Origin: JAJPJX01 sp964568355
GTDB lineage: Bacteria; Acidobacteriota; Terriglobia; Bryobacterales; Bryobacteraceae
NCBI GenBank assembly: GCA_964568355.1
Contig: CAZMRK010000330.1
Span: forward strand, 1-14,460
Length of the DNA stretch: 14,460 bases
Direction: 5' to 3'
Shown: positions 6,222 through 13,174 of the stretch, piece after piece
Layout of the letters: every line of letters starts with the position of its first letter
How positions within the stretch are numbered: the first letter of the stretch is position 1
The notes under the pieces: generated by a model
Told to the model about the DNA's origin: nothing
The model's database searches: none
Seen by the model: only the letters and a program-made list of their open reading frames with translations
Made by a program: the position numbers and the translations under genes

Positions 6222-7498
6222 GTCCCGCCGAACCGCCTTCCGCCCGGGCTGGCCGGACGCGGGTGCGGTTCCGTGTGCTGGGCATGCTGGTCCTGCTGGC
6301 CGGCATCACCTACCTGGACCGGGTATGTATCGCGGTGACGGCCCCGCTTATGAGCGGAGAATTGGGGCTGAGCCGGATGCAGATGAGCCTGGTCTTCAGC
6401 GCCTTTACCCTGGCCTACGCCTTTTTTGAGATCCCCACCGGCTGGTGGGGGGATCGCGTGGGTACCCGCCGGGTGCTGACCCGGATCGTCGCCTGGTGGT
6501 CCACGTTTACCGTCCTGACAGGCGTGGCGTTCAGCTATCCCTCGCTGCTGGCCACCCGTTTTCTGTTCGGCGCGGGCGAGGCCGGTGCCTGGCCCAATGT
6601 CGCCCGCACGCTCTCCCGCTGGTTCCCGCAGCGGGAGCGGGGTACCGCCCAGGGGGTCTTCTTTATGGGCGCCCACCTGGCCGGCGGAGTGACGCCTCTC
6701 CTGGTGACCGCGCTGCTGGCCCACTTCCATTGGCGCGTGCTGTTCCTGATGTTCGGCTCGATCGGATTTCTATGGGCCGGCGCCTGGTGGCACTGGTTCC
6801 GTGATGAGCCTGCCGGCCACCCCGCCGTGGGAGCGGAGGAGATCAAGTATATCCACAGCGGGCGCCAGGCGGCTGCCGGCCCGGGCCACCAGGCATCCTG
6901 GATCCGCCTGCTGGCCAACCCCAGCGTACTGGCGCTCTGCGCCATGTACTTCACCCAGACCTACGGGTTCAGCTTTTACGTCACCTGGCTGCCCAGCTAC
7001 CTCAAAACCACTCGCGGATTTTCCTCGTTCACCCTGGGTGTATTGGCCGGGCTGCCCCTGACTCTCAGCGTGTTGGCCGATCTGTTTGGAGGGCTCACCA
7101 CGGACCGGCTGAGCCGGCGCTTCGGCCTGCGGATCGGGCGCGCTTCGGTCGGCGGAGGATCCCTGGCCTGCGCTGGTATCTTCCTGATTGCCGGGACCTT
7201 TTCTCCGGACCCCCTGTGGGGTGCTGTGCTCATCGCGCTGGCCGCCGCGGCTTCGAACTTCCTGCTGGGCGCCAGTTGGGGCGCCTCGGTCGACCTGGGT
7301 GGTTCACACGCCGGCATGGTCAGCGCCGCTATGAACACGGCGGGACAGATCGGCGGCTTCCTCAGCCCCATTGTGCTGGCATGGGGCGTGGACCGGTACG
7401 GAAGCTGGACCGGTCCGCTGTACCTTACCGGAGCCTTGTATCTGGCGGGAGCCGTGTGCTGGATATGGGTCGACTCATCGCGTCGAATTTCTGATTAG
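6218..7498 (+). CDS. MFS transporter, anion:cation symporter (ACS) family
   Basis: An inner-membrane carrier of 426 residues with the twelve-segment layout of the major facilitator superfamily. The first helix ends in the ACS hallmark TYLDRV (31-36). The loop after helix 2 carries GWWGDRVGTRR (75-85), the MFS motif A, and helix 4 has RFLFGAGEAGAWPNVART (114-131), as in glucarate, hexuronate and galactonate carriers. ACS members import organic anions with protons, so a sugar acid is the expected cargo. A central cytoplasmic loop lies around 200-225. The start codon overlaps the regulator stop (ATGA, 6218-6221), with AGAAGG 6 nt before it. The stop codon is only 2 bp from the operator before the receptor gene. 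The exact substrate is not readable. Confidence 0.9.
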   Translation: MSPAEPPSARAGRTRVRFRVLGMLVLLAGITYLDRVCIAVTAPLMSGELGLSRMQMSLVFSAFTLAYAFFEIPTGWWGDRVGTRRVLTRIVAWWSTFTVLTGVAFSYPSLLATRFLFGAGEAGAWPNVARTLSRWFPQRERGTAQGVFFMGAHLAGGVTPLLVTALLAHFHWRVLFLMFGSIGFLWAGAWWHWFRDEPAGHPAVGAEEIKYIHSGRQAAAGPGHQASWIRLLANPSVLALCAMYFTQTYGFSFYVTWLPSYLKTTRGFSSFTLGVLAGLPLTLSVLADLFGGLTTDRLSRRFGLRIGRASVGGGSLACAGIFLIAGTFSPDPLWGAVLIALAAAASNFLLGASWGASVDLGGSHAGMVSAAMNTAGQIGGFLSPIVLAWGVDRYGSWTGPLYLTGALYLAGAVCWIWVDSSRRISD

Positions 7499-7500
7499 AT

Positions 7501-7514
7501 TCTGATATCCCAGA
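7501..7514 (+). promoter_or_regulatory. Operator copy 3 (TCTGATATCCCAGA), upstream of the receptor promoter
   Basis: TCTGATATCCCAGA starts two bases after the transporter stop codon and ends two bases before the -35 box of the receptor promoter. A further half-site TCTGA (7490-7494) inside the last transporter codons is 11 bp upstream, one helical turn away. Confidence 0.7.
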
Positions 7515-7516
7515 GA

Positions 7517-7545
7517 TTGACAGAGTGAAAATCAGGTGATAGAAT
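7517..7545 (+). promoter_or_regulatory. Near-consensus sigma-70 promoter for the TonB receptor operon
   Basis: A perfect -35 TTGACA (7517-7522), an optimal 17-bp spacer, and -10 TAGAAT (7540-7545, five of six) preceded by an extended -10 TG at 7537-7538. Start of transcription is expected near 7552, inside operator copy 4, with a leader of about 31 nt. So strong a promoter clasped by two operator copies fits tight repression with high output on induction. Confidence 0.75.
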
Positions 7546-7558
7546 CTGATATCTCAGA
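7545..7558 (+). promoter_or_regulatory. Operator copy 4 (TCTGATATCTCAGA), over the receptor transcription start
   Basis: TCTGATATCTCAGA is the most symmetric copy: TCTGA and TCAGA are inverted repeats around TATC. It begins on the last base of the -10 box and covers the expected start site. Its centre is 44 bp from copy 3, about four helical turns, so dimers on both sites would sit on the same DNA face. Confidence 0.72.
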
Positions 7559-7582
7559 ACTTGGTAACGAAAGGGGTCCTCC

Positions 7583-10500
7583 ATGTCGAAAGCGAACCTG
7601 CTCGCCGCCCTGTTGCTCGCCTCCGCGGCTCTTACCTATGCCCAGTCCAGCTCCGGTACCATCCAGGGGTCCGTGCGCGATACCCAGGATGCTCTGATCC
7701 CGGGTGCTACCGTTACGATCGTCGATATCGCCAAGAGCACCTCCCGCACCTTCAAGACCAATGAATCCGGGGAGTATGTGGTCCCCTTCCTCAACCCGGG
7801 CCAATACGCGATTACGGTAGAGGCCGCGGGCTTTAAAAAAGCCACCCAGTCCGGCATTACGCTCCAGGTGGCCGACCGCCTTACCATCGATTTCCACTTG
7901 CAGGTTGGCCAACTGGCGGAGCAGGTGACCGTGGAAGCGACCACGCCCCTGGTCAACGTGGTGACGAACACCCTGGGCCAGGTAATCGAAAACCGGCGCA
8001 TTATCGATCTGCCGCTAAACGGGCGGGAGCCGTTCGCGCTGGCAACGCTGGCCCCCGGTGTGCTGCCCACCCCGAACAATACGGCCCAGCACCAGGGCGG
8101 CAGCGTGCCGAGCATCGGCGGAGCGGCCAACTTCACCAGCGAAGTGACCATCGACGGGATGCCCAATACTACGCCGCGCAACCAGGGCCGCTACAACTTC
8201 CTGATCTACACTCCCTCAGTGGACGCCGTGGATGAATTCAAAGTGCAGACCAACTCGATGAGCGCCGAATACGGGCGGTTCAATGGCGGCGTGATCAGCG
8301 TGGTCACCAAGTCCGGGACCAACGAGCTGCATGGGACGGCGTATGAGTTCCACCGCAATTCGTATTTCGACGCCAACAGCTTTTTCAACAACCGCGCGGG
8401 CATTCCGCTCGGCGCCTTGAAGCGCAACCAGGTGGGCGGCGCCATCGGCGGCCCCGTGATGATTCCGAAACTCTACAACGGCAAGGATCGCACCTTCTTC
8501 TTCTTCGACTACGAAGCCTTCCGCGAGAAGACGCTTGCTTCGGCCAGCTACACGGTCCCCACGGCCCTGGAACGGGGCGGCGATTTTTCGAAGACCGTGA
8601 ACTCGGCGGGCGCCCGGGTGACGATTTACGATCCGATGACGACGCGGGAGAATCCGGCCGGCGGCTTCATTCGCGATCCTTTCGCGGGGAATGTGATTCC
8701 GGCGAGCCGCATCAATCCGGTGGCACGGAAGCTGGTGGACTTCTATCCGCTGCCCACCAACACCCGGTTGACCTCGAACCTCGACATCGGGGGAGCGCGC
8801 ATCAATCAGGACGATACGTTCGACATCCGGCTGGACCACTATGTCGGTTCGAGCCACAAGATTTTCGGGCGCTTTTCGAAACAGGAGCCGTTTACCGGCG
8901 AGCCCAACTATTTCCAGAACATCGCCAACCCCGGCAACCCCTCGCTGACCCAGCACCGCAAGTCGGCGGCCCTGCAGGACGTCTGGACCCTGAGCCCGAC
9001 CACCATCATCAACCTCAACTATGGCTTGTCCAGCATGTGGGGCGGCCGCACGGCATGGGGCGATGGCTACGACATTACACAGCTCGGCTTCCCCGCCAAT
9101 TTCCGCGACAACCAGCAGGTACGCGCCCTGCCGGTGGTGTCGGTGAGCGGTTTTGCCTCGCTGGGCAACGGGAACCAGAACTACAGCACCCAGATGTCCC
9201 ACATGTTTCTGGCTTCGCTCACCAAAATTCACGGTAGTCATACGATCAAGGCCGGCATCGACTACCGCGCCTATTACGACAATCAGCTCCAGAACACGGT
9301 GGCCGAGGGCAACCTGACCATGAGCTCTTCGTGGACCCAGGGTCCCAACCCGAATCAGGCCAGCTCAACGGCCGGAAACGGCATGGCCACACTGCTGTTG
9401 GGAGTGCCCAGCGGATCGCTGGTCAACCAGCCCGCGATTGCATCGCGGAATTCGTATTGGGCCGGCTTCTTTCAGGACGATTGGAAAATCACCCGGCGGC
9501 TGACGCTCAATCTGGGCCTGCGCTATGAGGTCAACATGCCGCGCACGGAGCGCTGGGACCGCATCAGCATCTTCGAAGTCAACGCAGCGTCGCCGATCGC
9601 TTCCCAAGTGTCTTCCATTCCCAATCTGCGCGGTGCGATGAACTTCCGCAGCGCCGACGACCGGCGCCTGACCAGCGTCGATGCGAACAATATCGCTCCG
9701 CGCTTCGGCTTCGCCTATCAGTTGACGCCCTCTACGGTACTGCGCGGCGGCTATGGCATCTTCTACGGACTTTCAACCACCGATGCGGCCGGCGCCGCCG
9801 GAGGCTTCGTCGACGGGTTTCAATCGACCACCAGCATCATTACATCCCTCGACGGCGTGACGCCGATCGCGAGCCTCTCCAATCCGTTCTCCAACGGATT
9901 CAACCAGCCCCTCTCGCGCGATCAGCTCGGGCCGGCTTCGCTGCTCGGCCAGGGCAATACCTCGGCCCTGCTTTCTCTGGCTACGCCATACTTCCAGCAA
10001 TGGAACTTCTCCATCCAGCGGTCGCTCGGCAAGAGCATCCTGGCGGAGGTGGCCTATACCGCCAACAAAGGCACGCACGTTCCTTTCACCAGCTACAATC
10101 TGAACTCGCTCACCGCGGAGCAGAACGCGCTGGGGACCGCCAACCAGCGGCTGGTGTCGAACCCGTTCTACGGGGTCATCACCGACGCTACCAGCTCGTT
10201 GTCGCAGGCGACCGTGCAGGCCGGCCAGCTTTTGCGGCCGTATCCGCAATACGGCACTATCACCGCGGTGAACCCTTCGATCGGGAATTCGATCTACCAC
10301 TCCATGCAGGTTCGGGTCGAGAAGCGCTTCAGCCGAGGCTTCACGGTGCTCGGCGCTTACACCTGGTCGAAGAATATTACGGACTTCTCGAACGCGGCGG
10401 TGGGATCGACCACCGGCATCATGGATCCGTTTAACCTGCGGCTGGAACGCTCGCTCGATGCGCAGGACGTCCCGCAACGGCTGGTGATCAGCGGTGTCTT

Positions 10501-10999
10501 CGAGTTGCCCTTCGGCCGCGGCCGCTGGCTGGGAGGCAGTTGGAACCGGCCGCTGGACGCTCTCCTGGGCGGATGGCAGATCAACGGAATCGCCAGCTTC
10601 CAGAAAGGCGAGCCGCTGGTGATGACCGCCATCAGCGGCACGCGGCCCATCCGCCTGCTGAAGAGCGCCGAGTTGAGCGGGCCGGTTCAGGATCGCCTGA
10701 ACCAGTATTTCGACACATCGGCCTTTGCCGTGCCCGCGGCATTCACCTACGGAAACAGTTCGCGGACCGCTCCGGATCTGCGCGGCCCCGGAATTTCGAA
10801 CTTCGACCTGTCGCTGTTCAAGATCTTCCCCATCCATGAGCGCCTGCGGGCGCAGCTCCGGTTCGAGTCGTTCAATGCCATGAACCGCGTCTGGTTCGGC
10901 TCTCCGGGTACTTCGATCGGCTCGACGTCTGCCGGCGTCATCAGCAGCCAGGCCAATTCACCGCGTCAATTGCAGTTAGCATTAAAAATGATTTTCTAG
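7583..10999 (+). CDS. TonB-dependent outer-membrane receptor, Oar-like, with N-terminal carboxypeptidase-regulatory domain
   Basis: A large outer-membrane transporter of 1138 residues that would take up a glycan or other ligand too big for porins. Signal peptide 1-20 (cleaved at YAQSSS); carboxypeptidase regulatory-like beta-sandwich at 25-108 with TNESGEYVVPFLNPGQYAI; plug at about 115-245 with LPLNGREPFALATLAPGV and VTIDGMPN; then a beta-barrel of about 890 residues. The C-terminus LQLALKMIF ends in Phe, as expected for barrel assembly. No clear TonB box is assigned. The ATG at 7583 has AAAGGGG ending 6 nt upstream. The partner gene follows after 13 nt. The two operators and promoter just upstream tie it to the GntR regulator. 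Receptors of this type are expanded in Acidobacteriota, where the ligand is rarely known. Confidence 0.93.
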   Translation: MSKANLLAALLLASAALTYAQSSSGTIQGSVRDTQDALIPGATVTIVDIAKSTSRTFKTNESGEYVVPFLNPGQYAITVEAAGFKKATQSGITLQVADRLTIDFHLQVGQLAEQVTVEATTPLVNVVTNTLGQVIENRRIIDLPLNGREPFALATLAPGVLPTPNNTAQHQGGSVPSIGGAANFTSEVTIDGMPNTTPRNQGRYNFLIYTPSVDAVDEFKVQTNSMSAEYGRFNGGVISVVTKSGTNELHGTAYEFHRNSYFDANSFFNNRAGIPLGALKRNQVGGAIGGPVMIPKLYNGKDRTFFFFDYEAFREKTLASASYTVPTALERGGDFSKTVNSAGARVTIYDPMTTRENPAGGFIRDPFAGNVIPASRINPVARKLVDFYPLPTNTRLTSNLDIGGARINQDDTFDIRLDHYVGSSHKIFGRFSKQEPFTGEPNYFQNIANPGNPSLTQHRKSAALQDVWTLSPTTIINLNYGLSSMWGGRTAWGDGYDITQLGFPANFRDNQQVRALPVVSVSGFASLGNGNQNYSTQMSHMFLASLTKIHGSHTIKAGIDYRAYYDNQLQNTVAEGNLTMSSSWTQGPNPNQASSTAGNGMATLLLGVPSGSLVNQPAIASRNSYWAGFFQDDWKITRRLTLNLGLRYEVNMPRTERWDRISIFEVNAASPIASQVSSIPNLRGAMNFRSADDRRLTSVDANNIAPRFGFAYQLTPSTVLRGGYGIFYGLSTTDAAGAAGGFVDGFQSTTSIITSLDGVTPIASLSNPFSNGFNQPLSRDQLGPASLLGQGNTSALLSLATPYFQQWNFSIQRSLGKSILAEVAYTANKGTHVPFTSYNLNSLTAEQNALGTANQRLVSNPFYGVITDATSSLSQATVQAGQLLRPYPQYGTITAVNPSIGNSIYHSMQVRVEKRFSRGFTVLGAYTWSKNITDFSNAAVGSTTGIMDPFNLRLERSLDAQDVPQRLVISGVFELPFGRGRWLGGSWNRPLDALLGGWQINGIASFQKGEPLVMTAISGTRPIRLLKSAELSGPVQDRLNQYFDTSAFAVPAAFTYGNSSRTAPDLRGPGISNFDLSLFKIFPIHERLRAQLRFESFNAMNRVWFGSPGTSIGSTSAGVISSQANSPRQLQLALKMIF

Positions 11000-11012
11000 C
11001 GAGAGTGTTGCC

Positions 11013-12809
11013 ATGACCAGACGAGACTTCCTGGCGGCCGGCGCCATGCTGGCCGCTCCCCTGCCGGGCCAGACCGGCGCCGAGGACTGGCGCAATATCA
11101 AGTACGGCTTCAAGATTCCACGCGAGGGCTACAGCGATCAGCCGTACGTGGTCGTCACGCGCGACGGCAACTGGCTGTGTGTGCTCACCACCGGCCGCGG
11201 CGTCGAAGGCGAGACCGGGCAGCACATCATCTCGACCATCAGCACCGACCAGGGACGCACCTGGTCGGAGCCGGTGGATATCGAACCCGCCAATGGTCCC
11301 GAAGCCTCCTGGGTGATGCCGGCGATCATGCCCGGCGGGCGGGTCTACGCATTCTACACGTACAACTCGGAGAACCTGCGCCTGGACGAGCGCAGCAACA
11401 ATCCCAAGGTCGGGCGGCGCGTGGATACGCTCGGCAAGTACGCCTTCAAATATTCGGATGACAACGGCCGGTCGTGGTCGGCGGAGCGCTATTACATTCC
11501 CATGCGCCTGATGCGCATTGATCGCGAGAATGCCTGGGAAGGCAAGCTGCTCTACTTCTGGGGTGTGGGCAAGCCCATTATCACGCGCAAGCGCGAGATG
11601 ATTTTCGGCTTCGCCAAGGTCGGCAAATGGGGCGATCCGGGGGGCATGGTGACGTCGCAGGGCGTCTTCATGAAGAGCTCGAATATCCTTACCGAGCGCG
11701 ACCCCGCCCGCCTCAAATGGGAACTGCTCCCGGAAGGCGAAGAGGGTTTGCGCGCTCCTAAAGGCCCGGTCTCGGACGAGGCCAACCTGGTGGAGCTGGC
11801 GGATGGCAGCCTCTACGCCACCTATCGGAGCATCGATGGATACAACTGCGCGGCGTATAGCCGCGACGGCGGCCGTACCTGGACGCCTCCGGCCTACGCG
11901 GTCTATACGCCCGGCGGCCGGCGCGTCAAGCACCCGCGTGCCGCCAACTTCGTACACAAGTTCTCGAACGGCAAATACCTTCTGTGGTTCCACAACCACG
12001 GGGGTGAAGCGGTGCTCGCGCAGAAGTGGCCGTACTATACCGGCCGCAATCCCGGATGGGTGGCCGGAGGCGTGGAGAAGAACGGATTCATCCACTGGAG
12101 CCAGCCGGAGATTCTGCTCTACGACGAAAACCCGGACACCCGCATCAGCTATCCGGACTTCATCGAAGACCGCGGGAAATATTTCATCACCGAGACGATG
12201 AAGACCTTCGCGCGGGCGCATCCGATCGATGCGTCCCTGCTCGAAGGCATGTGGAACCAGTTCGAGAACCGGAAGGTAGCGGCGGGCGGTGTGGTCCTGA
12301 CGGCGGGCAAGCCTCTCTCGCCGCTGCCCGATCTCTCGCGCGGCGGCGGCTTCACCATCGAGATGTGGCTGCGCCTCACGGAGCTTTCCGACGGCCAGGT
12401 GCTGTTCGACACCACCACGGCTTCCGGACAGGGTATCTCGCTACGCACAACGGATCGGTTTACATTAGGGCTCACGTTGAACGATGGCCGCAGCCGGGGC
12501 TTCTGGGACAGCGATCCCGGCACTCACGAAGGCACGCTGCGCGCCGGCGTCTGGCAGCACGTCGTGTTCGTGGTGGATGGCGGCCCGAAGATCATCTCGG
12601 TGGTGGTGGATGGTGTCCTCAATGACGGCGGCGCGGTACGCGATTACGGCTGGGGCCGCTTTCCCGCCGAGTTAGGCGACATCAACGGCAATCGAGAAGC
12701 CCGCGTGGCGCCCCGTATTTTCGGCGAAATCCGCAAGCTGAGAGTCTATCCTCGCTACCTGCGCACCTCCGAAGTGGTCGGCAACTTCCACGCAGGGATG
12801 GACGCGTAA
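11013..12809 (+). CDS. Tat-exported BNR/sialidase-like protein with C-terminal LamG-like domain
   Basis: A 598-residue exported protein. The start MTRRDFLAAGAML carries a twin-arginine motif with a short hydrophobic stretch, so Tat export is likely. Residues about 30-415 form a sialidase-like propeller with Asp boxes STDQGRTW (77-84), SDDNGRSW (148-155) and SRDGGRTW (283-290). Residues about 445-595 look like a concanavalin A/LamG-like sandwich (GGGFTIEMWLRL, GVWQHVVFVVDG, GEIRKLRVYPRYL), usually a carbohydrate-binding module. Its propeller shares segments with the protein at 3051-4352, for instance NILTERDPARLK against NILREKDPAKLK, so the two are paralogues. The ATG at 11013 has GAGAG 7 nt upstream and lies 13 nt after the receptor stop, so the genes are co-transcribed. 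It is probably the partner processing or binding the receptor's ligand. True sialidase activity is unproven. Confidence 0.87.
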   Translation: MTRRDFLAAGAMLAAPLPGQTGAEDWRNIKYGFKIPREGYSDQPYVVVTRDGNWLCVLTTGRGVEGETGQHIISTISTDQGRTWSEPVDIEPANGPEASWVMPAIMPGGRVYAFYTYNSENLRLDERSNNPKVGRRVDTLGKYAFKYSDDNGRSWSAERYYIPMRLMRIDRENAWEGKLLYFWGVGKPIITRKREMIFGFAKVGKWGDPGGMVTSQGVFMKSSNILTERDPARLKWELLPEGEEGLRAPKGPVSDEANLVELADGSLYATYRSIDGYNCAAYSRDGGRTWTPPAYAVYTPGGRRVKHPRAANFVHKFSNGKYLLWFHNHGGEAVLAQKWPYYTGRNPGWVAGGVEKNGFIHWSQPEILLYDENPDTRISYPDFIEDRGKYFITETMKTFARAHPIDASLLEGMWNQFENRKVAAGGVVLTAGKPLSPLPDLSRGGGFTIEMWLRLTELSDGQVLFDTTTASGQGISLRTTDRFTLGLTLNDGRSRGFWDSDPGTHEGTLRAGVWQHVVFVVDGGPKIISVVVDGVLNDGGAVRDYGWGRFPAELGDINGNREARVAPRIFGEIRKLRVYPRYLRTSEVVGNFHAGMDA

Positions 12810-12825
12810 GCCTCGCGACTGACTT

Positions 12826-12883
12826 CTGGCCTATGCTCCACCCGCAGGTGTAAGATATTCAATAGCGCGGGTGGAATGGCCAG
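12826..12883 (+). terminator. Long bulged hairpin after the receptor/BNR operon
   Basis: Outer stem CTGGCC (12826-12831) with GGCCAG (12878-12883); internal loop TATGC against AT; inner stem TCCACCCGC (12837-12845) with GCGGGTGGA (12867-12875), all perfect; 21-nt apical loop. It begins 17 nt after the stop of the LamG-BNR gene. No U-run follows, so intrinsic termination is doubtful; it could stabilise the mRNA end, mark a Rho-dependent end, or be a structured RNA element. Confidence 0.5.
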
Positions 12884-12941
12884 TAGGATTGAGCCGCCCA
12901 CCGCACGCCAACAGTGGTCGGCAATGGATTTTCCTTAGGCG

Positions 12942-12973
12942 ATATATTTAGCTTTTCTCAGGTAATATATTTA
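12942..12973. repeat. AT-rich direct repeat ATATATTTA
   Basis: ATATATTTA occurs at 12942-12950 and again at 12965-12973, each followed by a CTCA (12957-12960 and 12975-12978), giving a 23-bp period close to two helical turns. It may be a paired binding site or part of a promoter; nothing in the sequence decides this. Confidence 0.45.
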
Positions 12974-12985
12974 TCTCAATAGCCG

Positions 12986-12999
12986 GGCAGTTAACTGCC
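12986..12999. promoter_or_regulatory. Perfect 14-bp palindrome GGCAGTTAACTGCC
   Basis: GGCAGTT and AACTGCC are perfect inverted halves with no spacer, a typical operator geometry for a dimeric regulator. It lies 189 bp upstream of the ABC gene and 177 bp after the LamG-BNR gene, and is unlike the TCTGATATC operators. It could also be a short RNA hairpin. The binding protein is unknown and not encoded in the window as far as can be seen. Confidence 0.45.
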
Positions 13000-13174
13000 G
13001 CGCTGCAGAAGCCGCGACCTTCCCTCCGATAGTACGAATTTCCACAATATCTGCTACGTGAGCTTTGGCCCACAGCTTGCAATATCAATCACGTCGCGCG
13101 TTGCTCCCGCTCCTCTTCAGGCGCCCCTGTTGCTCCCGGTCCGTGGTGATTGTTACGGCAGTTGAGGGTTTAGG

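Larger units (their letters stand above)
12810..13174. other. Intergenic region between the receptor operon and the ABC gene
   Basis: A 365-bp gap with no convincing ORF or RNA gene. It holds a bulged hairpin (12826-12883), an AT-rich patch with a direct repeat (12942-12973), a perfect 14-bp palindrome (12986-12999) and two copies of GTTGCTCCCG (13100-13109 and 13129-13138, 29-bp period). The AT-rich part contrasts with the GC-rich genes around it and could hold the ABC gene promoter, but I find no well-spaced -35/-10 pair. The ABC gene ribosome-binding site GAGGG (13164-13168) closes the region. Confidence 0.6.

Noticed and set aside
8216..9241. Long open frames antisense to the receptor gene (also 9773-10837) and to the LamG-BNR gene (10941-12221)
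   Set aside because: They are typical shadow frames of GC-rich coding sequence: Arg/His/Ala-rich, no domain motifs, and fully covered by well-supported genes on the other strand.
13100..13138. GTTGCTCCCG twice as a possible CRISPR or iteron array
   Set aside because: Only two 10-bp copies with a 19-bp gap and no further units; too little for an array.
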